From positions 1,504,619 through 1,568,618 of the forward strand of contig NW_006917092.1 of NCBI RefSeq assembly GCF_000516985.1: 64,000 nt of DNA, read 5' to 3'. Positions 1 through 12,408 of this stretch are shown piece after piece. How positions within the stretch are numbered: the stretch's first letter is position 1; each line of letters starts with the position of its first letter. The notes below the pieces were generated by a model that worked only from the letters and a program-made list of their open reading frames with translations, did no database searches and was not told where the DNA came from. Source of the stretch: Pestalotiopsis fici W106-1 (taxonomy: Eukaryota; Ascomycota; Sordariomycetes; Amphisphaeriales; Sporocadaceae). The translations under genes were made by a program, and so were the position numbers.

Positions 1-2
1 AG

Positions 3-233
3 ACCGATGCGAGCTATGCCTTCTCTAACAAGGGAACAAAGGCACATCATAGTCAGGGTTTCAAAGAGTTGGAGGACGACGGCTCCGAGATTCAATTGCA
101 ACCAGTCGATCTGGAACGAGAGATTGGTGTCACGGTTGAGACGACTTGGAAAGTCGAACCAGCCGGTGGAGACACGGCGAGGTCGTCGGTTGCGAACTAC
201 CAAGCGACAGCTTCCAGTAACAACCGTCTGTGA
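3..233 (+). CDS. Fungal integral membrane protein (rhodopsin-fold, PTH11-like), C-terminal tail only
   Basis: Partial gene cut by the left edge. Reading frame 3 is open from base 3 to a TGA at 231-233 and gives about 76 residues. The polar tail contains YAFSNKGTKAHHSQGF, then an acidic stretch, then EREIGVTVETTWKVE. Tails of this kind (an aromatic residue near a short 'TT-x-W/V' segment after an acidic linker) close the fungal seven-helix 'integral membrane protein' family related to PTH11 and rhodopsin-fold receptors. No membrane helix lies inside the window, so the assignment rests on the tail alone. A slightly longer frame starting at base 7 is an out-of-frame shadow. Function is unknown; a surface receptor role is only a family-level inference. 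Confidence 0.5.
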   Translation, partial: TDASYAFSNKGTKAHHSQGFKELEDDGSEIQLQPVDLEREIGVTVETTWKVEPAGGDTARSSVANYQATASSNNRL

Positions 234-477
234 AAGGCTTATGGTGATACAGGGTGGCGAGACTTGCGGGTGACACCAAAAACAAGAACCGAAACCAAAT
301 AGTAGTATAGAATAGTTATTTGGGCGCAGATTGATTGACTATTTATAATAATCCGAAATTGTCGTCTATAGTCTTAATCTATCTAAAATAACAACATTAG
401 AGGAGATTCATTACAAATCCCATGCTCCACGAGTGCAGACGAGCTTTTCTATTCTAACAGCCGTGTCTCTATCAGAA

Positions 478-1853
478 TCATGCCTTGCTAAGCAATCCTT
501 GAGGCATAGTAGCCTTGGCTACCAGAACAATAAGACCACCAAAGAGCGTAATGGCACCGCTGAACATTGATACTTCAAAGAAGCCTCCATATTTATCAAC
601 AAGAACACCATTGATGGGTGGTCCGATCAGGGACCCAAAGCCAGCAATGAACAGTCCTATACCCAGATAGGCTCCAATTTGCTGAGGGTCGGCGATGCAG
701 ACAGTCAAGGCAGCAGTGGCACCAGAAACGACGGTTCCTGACCAGAAACCGATGATCACAGCGTATACAATCAAGCCGGCTGTATTCGTTGGCAGATTCA
801 TGCAAAAGATGATGATGCCAGTAGCAATGCCTCCCAATGCGAATGCGTTCGTGCGACCCATTCTGTCCGCAAACACGCCAGGAATGACGCGACCAAAGAA
901 GGATGCGGCGTTTAGAATAGCCAGCGTATAGCCGGCGAGTGTTGCCTCGATACCCAGAGTCGTTGCAAACGTGGGGATGTAAAAGAGCGGAGTAAACACT
1001 CCCATGAATAGGAAGAACATGGAAGCGACCAAGAGCAAATATGTTTTGTTTCCAAGGACTTGGGCAAAGGGAATCGAGACCTTGGACGTGCGCAGTGGAA
1101 TGCGCGTCTTGACGACGACGCAAGAGAAGGCGAGCAGGGGGAGAATCATGAAGCCAACGATCCTTACGGTCCAGCCAAAGCCGAGAGAAGTTCCATTCAA
1201 CATCTTGGAAATGGCAATCGGCATCACTATACCTCCAAGTGAAGAGCCAGCGACAACGATACCAAAGGCCGCTGCCCTGTTCTTGTCGAACCAGTGCGGT
1301 ATAGTGGCGAAAATAGGGATTTGCAAAAACCCCATCGCTATGCCCATCAAGACACCCTGGACGAGCATGATTTGCCAGTACGTTTTGCAAAGACCGAGCA
1401 TCATCATGGCAAATACGTAGGCCAAAGCTGCCGGTCGAAATGCCTGCCACCAATTAGTCACCTGTCTGCCACAACCCGTTGGATGGATTCCCTTACATTG
1501 ACTCCAAATCGGTCAAAGATGGGCCCGGCAATCATTCCTGTTGCAAATTGAAGAAAAGCTGCGAGCGAACCAATCCAGGCGACATCGTCGGGTGTCTTGT
1601 CGGATAATTGGTGGGTGAGATAGTATTCCTCAAAAGCGCCAAAGGCATTGGTGAACCCCAAACAGCAAAAGAAAACTGTGCATCCACCAGCTGCCACTAG
1701 CCAAGCAGTAACGCCGCCGTCGGGCGCAGGACCGAAGTCTGGAGAATCGGATGGCTTTTCTCCTGCATCGATGTTTGAAGCATCTCTTGATGATCGATTA
1801 CTTGTTTCGATTTGATTTTCCATGTCCGGGGATGAAGCGGCCATTTTTGCCAA
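478..1853 (-). CDS. MFS monocarboxylate-type transporter
   Basis: Two exons (1853-1497 and 1443-478) separated by a 53-bp GT-AG intron with a CTAAT-type branch point; splicing is in phase and gives about 440 residues. The N-terminal 40 residues are hydrophilic. The motif DGGVTAW marks the first helix of the fungal monocarboxylate transporter (MCT/Mch) branch of the major facilitator superfamily. About twelve hydrophobic segments follow, with the usual hydrophilic break after helix six and a DKYGG loop near the end. It probably moves a small organic acid or related solute through the plasma membrane; the substrate cannot be read from sequence. It is divergent from the Zn2Cys6 regulator starting at 2378, with 524 bp between the start codons, so that regulator is a candidate controller. 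Confidence 0.88.
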
Positions 1854-2377
1854 GCCACAGTATAATGGGGTCTATTACTTGGACGGATATAGGCGTATTA
1901 GTGGTTGAAGTGCTACGGCGAATGTGCAACCAAAGCCAGTTGACAACGTGAGATGCCGAGAAACAGGTTCAAGCTGAATGATAGATACGATCCATATAAG
2001 CCAAACGTATTGCAACCATATTGACTCTGATATATGTATCCATCTTACGAGTTTTCGGACATGCACGGAAAATTAAGCAGAGTATAGAATGAGACGAGTC
2101 ATCTCGGGGATAAGGCCAGTCTAGCCTATCATGGACTGGGGGCGGCGCGGGAAATTCAAGGCCGAGTCCGAAGGATTTCATGTCCGATTTAGTAGCTGCC
2201 TGCCTAGAGTGAGTCTGACATTTTTATAGAATAAATCTTTTTCAAATGCCTCTTCTCCTTCCGGAGAAATCATCCCCTTTGTAACACGATATAGACAATT
2301 TACCGAGGACCGAAAATTGCAAAAGGCTCCTTCTTCTTTCTTGGATCGTGTGCACGTTCGGACAATTGGTCATCAAA
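1854..2377. promoter_or_regulatory. Divergent intergenic region between MFS carrier and Zn2Cys6 regulator
   Basis: This 524-bp gap separates two start codons pointing away from each other and must hold both promoters. Short open frames here have no recognisable coding content. No specific operator was identified. Confidence 0.5.
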
Positions 2378-4843
2378 ATGGAACCCGAGCGTCGGCGTAG
2401 ACGCCCTGCTGTGTATGATCAGCCACTCATGTCGCGCCCTCCACTGTAACCCCTACAAGGCTGACTGTAACGTATGCGTAGCTCGTGCGTTCTTTGTCGG
2501 AGACGCAAAATCAAATGTAATCGGGAAAGTCCGTGCAATAATTGCGTCAAGTCCGGCCGCAATGAATGTGTGTACGAAAATCCACCGCCGCCGGCCCCAC
2601 GACAGCCACGCAGCGATCGGATGAGTGAGGCTGGGACAGACTCACAGCTGTCTCTGTCATCGACCAATAGTATCCAGTCTGTGGTGCAAAGTCATGGCTC
2701 TGACCCTGCGAGTCGTGGTCCCACCCCAGCGACTACGACTACCGGCTCCTCATCGTCGCCATCAGCCGCCTGGGACATTGAGACGCTCAAGAATAGAGTG
2801 AGGCAGTTGGAAGGGCAGCTATCGCAGACCAGCTTGACGCCAACACAGAGAGCTGCCACGCCCGTTCCTGTAAATATTGAAACCAACACTACTTCCCTTG
2901 GCGGGACATTTCACATTCACCGCGACAATGCCTCGAACCCCGTTGTTCGTGGCGTCACACACAAATCGAGAAAGTTTGGTCAGAGCCACTGGGTCAACAT
3001 CGTGGGCATCACACTGGTAAGATGGACATTGTCATGGGTTCATCATTACTCTCGACTCACCTTTTTTCGTTTCTAGTTTAAAGACTTGATTGTCTCCATT
3101 GAGCCGCTTCTTCGAGACCCGTCGTGCCCCTTCATGACAAACCACCAAAGAGGCAAGGCCCTAGCCAGGACCATAAAGGCCCAACGTACTCCACCGTGGC
3201 CAACAACCATCACTTCACCATTGCCCCCAAAGAATGTCTCGGACGAATTGGTCGACTGCTATATGCGCACTACGGAGACCGTCTACCGTGTTCTCCATAT
3301 ATCAACCTTTAGAGGAGACTATGACGCAATCTGGGAGACGGACGTCCGTCCGGATCCCGTGTTTCTTATAGTAGTCAAGCTCATGTTTGCAATTGGCGCA
3401 GCGGTTTTTGACGAGCGGTTCACATTGCGGGCGTCGGCAATCCAGTGGGTGTACGAGGCCCAGACCTGGTTAGCCGAACCAAACATCAAGCGCCGCCTCA
3501 CTCTCCAAGGCTTACAGGTTCACATACTACTCCTCCTCGCCCGCGAGGTTGTCGACGTGGGACACGACTCGGTCTACATCTCAGCAGGTGATCTGTTCCG
3601 CAGAGCCGTCATCATGGGGCTGCATAGGGACCCGAAACACATGCCTCACAAGTCAATCCTCGTCTCGGAGATGCGCCGGCGACTATGGAACACCATCTTG
3701 GAGGTGTGTGTGCAGTCTAGTCTGACGTCGGGCGGCCCGCCATTTTTCGGCTGCAACGACTTTGACACGGAACCGCCGGGGAATTTCGACGACGACCAAC
3801 TGGGTACGGAAGACGCTCTGCCCAAGCCCGACGATCAGTTCACCCAAGTCTCGCTCTCGCGAGCCCTGCGCAAGCTGTTCCCGGCCCGCATCGCCATTGT
3901 CAAGAGCCTCAACGATCTTCACTCGACGGGCACCTACGAAGAAACGCTGAGGTTGGATGACCAGCTGAGATCATTATACAAGAACGTCGCCCGAACCCTG
4001 CAGCCGTTTCGTTCAAGTCTGGGTTGGACCTCGTCGCAATTCGGGGCCCAGATGATTGACCACTTGGTTCAGCGTTACTTCTTGTCTCTTCACGTGCCCT
4101 TTTATGGGCCGTCGCTCAATGTAGCGCAGACAGCATTTGCCTTTTCCAGAAAGGTTCTAATCGAGGCTTCGCTCAAGATCTGGTACAATCTCTATCCACA
4201 GCTTCTGAACCCAAACGGACCGTCTGCGACCGACGGAGATCTGTTCTCGGGCAGTGACTTTGCGCGTGTAACGGCTGCGGGCGGCGGCGTCCCTCGCTTG
4301 GCCGCCAACCAAGCCGCCCTGCTCATCGGCACCGAACTCGAGGCCCAGGTCAAGGAGCACGAAAGCCTCGGCGGGCCCATATCCATTCGACCGGACCTCT
4401 TTGCCGTGCTGCAAAAGGCGGTGGATTGGCAGCTCCACTGCAACAGAATCGGAGAAACCAACATCAAGGGCCACCTGATCACATATATGCTGGCGGCGCA
4501 GGTCAATGCGCTCATGCTTGGAACTGCAAAGGGAGAGACGGGTCCCCTTTTGGTGAAGGCGGCTATCGAGGCGGAGGAACTGTCGATTCCGCTGCTCGAG
4601 GCCATTGCGAGTGAAAAGCAGGATGAGCTGTCGACGGATGCATCATACTCGGGTTCGCTGAGCACGCCCGCAAGTATGGATTGGGATTTAATGGTGAGTA
4701 AACAGATAACATCTAAATATTGACTGCTGCTTGAGACTCACAAATTGCAGATGACGGATGCACTTTTGGACGCGGGTGGCGACATGGACACAATGGGTTG
4801 GCAATTTAGCGACGACAACATGAAAGGAGACACATTTTGGTAG
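2378..4843 (+). CDS. Zn2Cys6 fungal-specific transcription factor
   Basis: Four exons: 2378-2412, 2482-3016, 3077-4693 and 4751-4843, all with in-phase GT-AG introns of 57-69 bp, giving about 759 residues. The tiny first exon encodes an Arg-rich start (MEPERRRRRPAV) that abuts the zinc cluster. The six cysteines follow the spacing CX2CX6CX5CX2CX7C with the usual CRRRKIKC core. A Ser/Thr/Pro-rich linker and a short coiled coil (ETLKNRVRQLEGQL) come next, then a long alpha-helical fungal-specific TF (MHR) domain including SAGDLFRRAVIMGLHRDP and EMRRRLWNTILE. It should be a nuclear DNA-binding regulator recognising CGG-type half sites. Its divergent neighbour, the MFS carrier, is the most obvious target. 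No pathway can be named. Confidence 0.9.
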
Positions 4844-5153
4844 TCAACTGGAGAGAGACGGAAATAGACCCTCACTTGGCCGCAACGCACATAACAGCTC
4901 ACTACCATGTTCGAAAGTGGTTTCAAAGAGAGGGAAAAGCCGCCTCAGGATCAGAGAGGAGACGATGAAGCGGTCGAATTTTTTTCGTCCCTTGTGTACT
5001 AAATTCCGGAGATAATTCACAACTAGACATGGAGCTACAACAGTTTGTTTGGACCGGATCACTCATCTCATCTGATAATATAATTAATTATTCCATGTGG
5101 GTATCCAATAATGATCTATACTGAGGGGCGCCATCGTCCCCTAAAACTTGCGC
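4844..5153. other. Convergent intergenic region
   Basis: 310 bp between the 3' ends of the transcription factor and the ABC transporter. AT-rich, with nothing beyond presumptive 3' UTR and polyadenylation sequence. Confidence 0.5.
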
Positions 5154-8100
5154 TTAAATGCGCACCCGCTTTCCAGTGAAGAGGCCAATAAAGGCCAGGA
5201 TGCGGTAAAGAGAACCAATACCAAACAGCACCGCGAGATTATTCATGAACCAATCCAGGTGGTACCCAGTGGCCTGGGCAGCCCGCTCAATATTGTACAG
5301 GTCGGCAAAGGGACTGACCAATTGACCCACGTAGACCTCGGCCAACCAGACGGCGGGACTCGCGCGCCAGAGCCACTCGAGGTGCCACGTCTGGACCTTG
5401 GCCAGCGACGGCGAGGCACCGCACAAGACGCCGACAATGAGGGCAATCATGGTGGCGAAGAGGGGCGCGTCGTCTCGTCGCAGGAACATGCTCAGGAAGC
5501 TGGCCAGTCCGTAGATGCAGTAAAAGTAGAGCAGGTTGACCAAAAAGGCGCTGCCCCAGTTCATGACGGGCACGGCGAGCAGCAGCAGCCAGGTTGAAAA
5601 GTGGAAACATCCGAGAAACATGCGCGGTAAGACGGCAATCGACTTGGCCACAAAGTAAGCCAGGCGCGAATGACCGGCCTCTGCCTCACGGCGATGCAGC
5701 AGCATTTCTTCGGAGAATACCTTGACACCGGGCGCCGCGCAAACCAGACCAATGGCAATGGCAATAAGCAGGGCAGTCTCGGGGGCAGACTTGTAGTCAG
5801 TAGCCACGGAGAGAATCTCGAATGGTGCCTTATACATGCCCGTGAAGAGAATGCCCTTCTTGGAGTTCTCGGCCAGGCCAATGAGGAAGCCGGCAATACT
5901 AGCTAGGGTCATTTCACTCCAAAAGACGAGACCGTTGCGATACTGCTGTAGCATGGCTCTCTGCAGGCATAACCAGGTCTGCTTGACTCTAGAAGCACCT
6001 CGGGTCTTGAGAACCCGGTTCATGGCTGAGCTGTCGACGGGAGCCATGGACACAGGCCTCGAGTTCCAGCTCAAGGATTGTTGAGAGTTTTTCCAGTAGG
6101 CAATGAGAGACTCCTTGGAGATTTCGCCGCCAGCTTTGTAGGGCCTTCCATTACCAGTGATGATGTCTGTAACAACATCACCGTGGTTGCTGTGTGGTGG
6201 GAATTGGTAGCCGTTGCCTTCAAAATATTGTTGAACATCAGCTTCCGGGCCCTCATAAATGAGCTGGCCATTGCCAAGTAGAATCAAGTTGTCCAGCATG
6301 TCAAAGATTTCCATGCGAGGCTGGTGAATAATGACAATGACGGATATACCCAAGCGCGAAATGGCCTTGAGCGTTCCCATGATGGAACTTGCCGCAGTAG
6401 CATCGAGACCAGAAGTTGGCTCGTCCAAGAAGATGGCCATGGGGGCAGCGGCGAGCTCCATTCCAATGCTGACACGTTTTCTCTGCCCACCGCTAATGAC
6501 GGGCTTGCCTACAGTACCGACCAACGAATCCCTGACGTGCGAAAGCTCGAGACAGTCAATGACAGCGTTGACATGGGCTACCACGTCCTTGTCTTTCCAA
6601 GTCCGGGGCAAACGGATCCGCGCCGAATGAAGAATATTCTCGTAGACGGTCAGTTCTGGCAAGACGACATCATCCTGAGGGACGTAGCCAATCAATTTCT
6701 TGTACCGTTTGAGCTTGCCAGGAATGCCATTGATGGCGACAGATCCGCCCGTGTGGTTGGTTTTGCCCATGAGCACGTTAACAAAAGTCGATTTGCCAGC
6801 ACCCGAGCCACCCATAATGGCCGTAACCGATCCACGATCGATGGAACCAGTGACGTTTTGCAGAATCATCTTGGAGGACCTTTTCGGCTGAAAGCTCAAG
6901 TTGTTGTATCTGAACGAGAGACCAAATTGTGCAGCATCCGTAGCCCTGCGCATAGATTCTACAAAGGATCTGAGCTCAGGGCTCATGCCAGTGGCATTCT
7001 CCATTTGCTCAGCTCGCGTTCCACGGTTGAAGCCCATTTCCATGACGGCATTGAAACCCCAGGTTTGCGATCTAGGAATGGGTCCCGGCTGCATTGGTTG
7101 CATCTCGGTATCTTGATCGTTCTCATGGTCGTGTTCGTCGTCCAGGGCGTGATATCCAGATGACTTGGCCGCATAAGCTCCAAATCCAGTGGGACGGCTC
7201 TTCAAGGTAGCCGCATGCGCACTGGCAGTCTTGTGGAAGCGGCGGCGGATAACGAAAACAAGGGCGACTATTATCATGGCGATATCGACGAGAAGTAAGA
7301 AAACAATAGGAATGACATTCCGGTTGTAGGTAGATCCAGCTGGACAAAGACCTCCAACGCCGCACGGGGTCGGTTTCGCAGCGCCTGGTTGACAGTACGA
7401 GCCCGACGGACATTGGATGATTTCATTTCCGGGACTTGGGCAGTAGTAACCGGCTCTACAAATCGTCGGCTCGAAAGGGCCCATGCCAATATTTTGCCCA
7501 TTGAATTCACAAACCGCCCCAGCCAACCGGAGTTCCTGGCATTCGGTAAGGGGTGGACAATATTGCGGCAAACTGTTTGCCGTATTGTTGGCGCCTGTTG
7601 ATTGTTAGCTATCTTGTCTGAAAGAAGATCCTTGCACAAGATCAGAATACATACAGAGGAAACCTTCGATGCAGCCCTGAGACTCCCACGACGTCAGATT
7701 CTGCAACTGAATAGGAGCGGCGCCTGCCCTCCAACAGGGCGCAGCATCAACCGGCGTGACATTCCGAGCAATCTCATCTGTAGCCCGGTAGAAAGCCGTC
7801 GAGAAAGTTGTCTGATTCACAGCGGTGCAGGCTCTATCGTACCCGGTGAAGCCGCTCTGGTCGGTCACCTCGACGAGTTGTGACTTGCTATCGTCCCAAC
7901 CATATGTCGTGCTATTGTTGGGGCCATTGGAAGCATCGTAGATGGGGAGTTTGACATTGCTGTCACTGTTCAACGTATTAAACCATTTACCCGTCGTCGC
8001 CACATAGACGTTCTGTGTCTGATTTCCAATGCATTGCCACGCTGTCGCATTGCTATCAACTGCAGGAAGCGTCCGCAGAGCACAAACGCATGCCCCCGTG

Positions 8101-8308
8101 TCAAGAAATGTAGGCCCTGTAGGGTCGGCTTGTGGATAATAAGGATCTTGGGGGGTGTCGCTGGCATCAAGACCATATACGGCAAGTGCGCTGCCAGACA
8201 TTTTTGAGCCAGTCGCCTCTGGAATAATTGTACACTACAAACAGAAGGCGATCTTCACAAATGAATAGCCAAGAAAAAACGGACCATGGACAATGGGAGG
8301 AAAAGCAT
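5154..8308 (-). CDS. ABCG-type half transporter, ADP1-like
   Basis: Three exons: 8308-8259, 8190-7655 and 7594-5154, with in-phase introns of 68 and 60 bp, giving about 1008 residues. The 50-bp first exon encodes a signal peptide (MLFLPLSMVRFFLAIHF) that is lost if translation is assumed to begin at the ATG at 8201, which lies inside the first intron. An N-glycosylation-rich, Cys-containing extracytosolic domain follows, with EGF-like cysteine spacing (CPPLTEC, CRAGYYCPSP), then a membrane helix near the start of the cytosolic part. The nucleotide-binding domain has Walker A GGSGAGKST, signature ISGGQRKR and Walker B AIFLDEPTSGLDA. A C-terminal block of about six helices ends the protein. This order (signal, EGF-like region, helix, NBD, TMD) matches yeast Adp1 and its filamentous-fungal relatives. 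The substrate is unknown. Confidence 0.9.
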
Positions 8309-9932
8309 GGGAAAGATATATCAAGTAAAAATGCTGAGCCCCATGGTCCTCAAGGACCACGGCGTTATGGATCAACATCCCAGCGGATCCTGCGCCTCAG
8401 CCTAACGGCTCGAGCAACAATATGATCCATTTCCCAAAAGGCATTGAACAATCTCCTCTCGTGCTGACTTTGCAGATGCCATATCACTAGAAAATAGACA
8501 TCTTATCCATTTTGGGTGAAAACACTGTCCACCTTGAGTGGGGCACTTTTGAGGCTGGAGTCTTACAGGTGCTACGACTGGCCTGCGGAATACCCGCAGT
8601 GGCCTGCCAAAGGATTCGGTGCCATGCTGGCGCAGGGTCGTCGTGTATCCCAGCCAAGTGTCGGGAGCAGCTACTGTAGTCAAGGAGTCCGGGAACTTTT
8701 CGATCGTATGTACCTGGAGCTCCATGAGACAAAACGTTGACCTTTGGTTTCGTCGTTAGTCACTGAGCTGGCGAAGGGGGGAAATGGTTTGTTGTTTTGC
8801 GTTCGCGACGAAGCCAGCGGCCGCATCGCAAGCTAATCTGTTGCCCTAAGTCAGACCAGAGATGCTTGGGAGTAGATGACACCAATGTATTCGACGTGTT
8901 TTCAAGACGCGACGCATTGACAACGATTCGAGCGCAAACACCAGAAATAGATACTGCAGCAATCATTGTGTTGAGACATCTTGTCGCACAAGAAATATTG
9001 TGCTGAGAGAATCCCAGTCGGGGGATGGATTGTGATAGGTCCTGGTGAATCTCTGTGCCGGAGTGGGACACCAGAAGACCAACCAACCCGCAGCCTGCAG
9101 CTAAAGTCTGAGCCTTACAACGGAATAATTTAGCGTATCAGCATGCCGCAAATCCACCGGACTGTCGCCAACCTTTCTGCCTACCGCTTCACTGGTACAG
9201 GTCTTACACAATATGCCGTGCCTGACGCTAACATGCTCAAGGTCGAGTTTCCTGGCCCTAATTTCTTACAGGCGCAGGAATTGTAAGATGAATTGAGACA
9301 CGTAGTACGGGGAGAAGCGAAGAAAATAATGTTCTACGTTGCTACATCATTTCACGCATTGGTAAACAATATCAGATGAATAAAGTCGGGGGAATGGTAG
9401 CAGCACCTCAGGTATCGACCAAGCCCAAGGGCTTCATGGTTAATTGGTTACACACCTAGGTCAGTGCTGTCCAGAAGGAAAGAAGGTCTATGATTACGTA
9501 CCGTCGCTGACCTGTGCCCACATGTTAATTATGAGGCCCAATGAGAATTTCGGTGGGCAGGCAGTCGCTTTCTTTGCATGCTTCCGGTGTTTGTCAAAAT
9601 AGTTGGTTCCCTTGCTCAACAATATGAGGAGTAAGATCCAGTATCTTTCTGGAAATTCTCAAAGACCCTGATGATTTGTCTATTTTTAGCGATCTCAGGG
9701 ATGGCCTGGTACTATGAATGTATACTAGGTGGGCCTTGGAGCTAAGCTCACCTCCCTAGTAGTATGCTAGTATCTAAGTTGGCATTGAGGTTCTTGGCGA
9801 GGCATAACACAACGCACCATGAATGAGATGCTCAAAACACAACCATGACTGTCCTCCTCATACGCATATTCTCCGCCCATGGAATGTATGCCACTAGTTC
9901 GCTCGGCTGAATAAACGTTTTGTTGGGATCCA
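8309..9932. other. Gene-poor stretch between ABCG transporter and UBP14 3' end
   Basis: About 1.6 kb. It holds the promoter of the ABCG gene and the 3' flank of the deubiquitinase. Open frames at 8402-8732 and 8760-9086 (minus) are unlike any family I recognise and lack splice-supported continuation. Confidence 0.45.
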
Positions 9933-12408
9933 TTAGACAAGCACAACTCTGTTGAAGAAGTAGACATATGCCGTCTTCTTCATTTCCTCAATGTCACCAG
10001 CTTCAACCACCTTTTCGTCGTTGAAGAGAACCCACTTTGGCACCTGGGTGTCCAGGACCTTTCGAACGAATGCCACATAATGGCCTGCATGTATACTTGT
10101 TCCCTTGTGACAGACTATGCTGTGGAGCTGAAACTTGGCCGGCAGTGTTGATGTCCCTGCCTCCGTTCTCTCGGCTGCTTCCGGAGGTGGTGCATCCTCT
10201 CCAAAGTCGCCCATATCGTCGGGGTGACTAAAGACCCATTCCACGGCACGTTCAATGTCACCACCCGTCTCACGCAGACCCTTGCGGGCTTGGGGCACGC
10301 TGAAGCCCATGCCGGTGAGCATTTCAATCTTTTCGGGATCATCCGCAAGTGCGCCGCCACCTGCAGCAGGGGCGGCGATGACCAGGGGATCGTCAATATC
10401 CGGATCTTCCATGTGACCAAACAGCCATTCCATAGCTATATTAGCGTCAGAGTTACCCGTAGCATATAATGCTCGATCGCATCTGTTCTTTGGGAAGCCC
10501 ATGGACATTAGTTGTTCGACAGCCTGTTCGTTGGCCACAAATGCCGGTGCTGCGCTGGTTGAGTCCTCGGGGAGCAGCTCCTCATTAGCCTGTTGGCCAG
10601 ACGAAAGATACTCATCAAGGTCGAAAGGCTCATCACCAACGAGTACAGGAACATCCACCTTTCGTGGGACCCAGTTTTCAATGGCCATCTTGCGTGCATT
10701 GACGATGAGCGTGTCTGGGAAAGTCTTGAAGAGTGATCGTTTGGTAAAGCCATCCTTGCTACCACATGATGCGCAGGTGAGCTCCACGGCTTCGGGTGCT
10801 GTTACGTTGTCCAAGCACTGCTTGAGAGTGACTGGCTTGTACTGCTCGCCTTGGCCCTCGACTGCCGGCAGCTTTTCCAAAGGTACATCTATGAAAATGC
10901 TGTCCTGTTCATTGGTCTGATAACGCACCTTCTTGCAGCTGAGGCATTCAAGGCGCTGTTCCATGAGGAAACGGAACTTTTGCGTGGGATCGCGCAGAGG
11001 GGAGGGATGCTGGGAGCGACTGATGAGCTTGACCAAATGTTGAAGAAGCTCAAAAGAGTCTTGTTGGCGCATTGTTGAAAACTCGGGATGACCACGGCCG
11101 ATCAAGTGCTTCAACATGCTAGGTGCGAGGCCCTTCTGGTGAGGCACCTCGGGAGAATGCTCAGATGCAACAACATCCGAGTCAGGTTTGGAGTATCGCC
11201 CAGACAGGAGACCGTCAGCCATCTTGCAAAGCTGAGTTTCCAGATCCTGGGCAGGATCGGCTACGATAGGCAAGTCTGAGCCAGGCCTGTAGTATCGATC
11301 TTGGAAAGCTGGAAGGTCGAACAGGCATTGGAGGATACTGGCTAGATAGCAGCTGTTTCCAAGATTCTTGAGGCCAGTCAGAGCAGGGCCAAACAAGGGC
11401 TGGAGTTCTTTGCCGTCCTCTGTGGTCATGGAAAACTCCCATCTCAGATTTTGCTCGATTTGCATTTCCGTCAAGCTCTTTTCCGTCTTGATTTGGTCGG
11501 ACAGAATAATGCCCCAGTGGGCAAGATGGGAAGAGAGCTCGCCATCGACTCTCTCCTCATCACACTGATAGCAATAAACATCGGCGGTGCCTTCGGGTGT
11601 GATGGACCCAAGCTTGACTGCTACAGCATGGCTGCTCTCCGTCGCGTGAGCCAAGCCATGAGAATTGCCTCCGACGCCGCCAAACTGAGCTCGACCACAA
11701 CCCAGATTGCCACATTCCAGACACAACCAGAGATTTTCCTTGAGGTCGCACTTGGAGCAGTGTCCCAGATCACTTTGGAGCTGGCGACTCTCTTGCTGCT
11801 GGAGGAGCAAGATGTGTTCGCAGGATGTAAGCTCCTGTTCCCAGGCCTTGACCTCCTCCTGTCTGGAAAATGTGTTTGCCTTAAGGATTCCATTGACAAC
11901 TGGAGCAATCTTGGGGTTGAAAAGGTCGATATCGACGTCGCACTCGAGACATCTGGCGGCGGTATGGGTATCATAGCGGTCGGCTTCCGTTTCGGCGGCA
12001 ATCGCGAGTTTTGTGATCTTGGCCGGAGGTTCATCCTTGACGAGCTGCTTGCGAGTTCGACGAATGTTCAAAACAAGAGGATGGCTTCGAGTAATACTAT
12101 GAAGTTTCGAATGGGTCTTGACACCGGGGCAGCCGCCGTTGAAACATTGTAAACAGACATCGAGACCGGCAGGTTCGTCCTACTCCGGTCAGCGGTGCGA
12201 AATCGTTGTCAAAAGGAAGCAAAACGCACGATAGAGTCGAAGCACTGGGTGCAGTCTTCTCGATAAACTGACTGAGAGGGGGTCGGAGGGCTGAGAGCTG
12301 TTTGCAGCAATCTGTTAGCTGGTACTTTTCCGTTGGTATTGCGAACTGTAGCGATACTGAGCAGAAGATGCCGGGCTTACAAATGGACTCAACGTGCGGA
12401 CACGCCAT
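9933..12408 (-). CDS. UBP14: Ubiquitin carboxyl-terminal hydrolase, UBP14/USP5 type
   Basis: Three exons: 12408-12381, 12297-12230 and 12179-9933, giving about 780 residues. The two short 5' exons are needed to supply the conserved start MACPHVESI and the first Cys/His zinc-binding block (CTQCFDSI, CLQCFNGGCPGVKTH). Next comes the ZnF-UBP domain (CLECGNLGCGR), which binds the free C-terminus of ubiquitin. The catalytic Cys box is GLKNLGNSCYLASILQCLF and the His box is CHKGTSIHAGHYVAFVR. Two UBA domains (EQLMSMGF and EMLTGMGF) are inserted between them. This is the complete isopeptidase T arrangement. It disassembles unanchored polyubiquitin chains in the cytosol and nucleus, feeding monoubiquitin back to the proteasome system. 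An in-frame ATG two codons upstream (12414) is an alternative start. Confidence 0.96.

Noticed and set aside
596..1453. Long minus-strand frame overlapping the MFS carrier
   Set aside because: It is a shifted frame of the same strand with His/Cys/Arg-rich, non-membrane composition; the overlapping frame encodes an unmistakable MFS protein.
5148..7163. Plus-strand frames across the ABCG transporter
   Set aside because: They are antisense shadows of the GC-rich coding strand and carry no recognisable domains.
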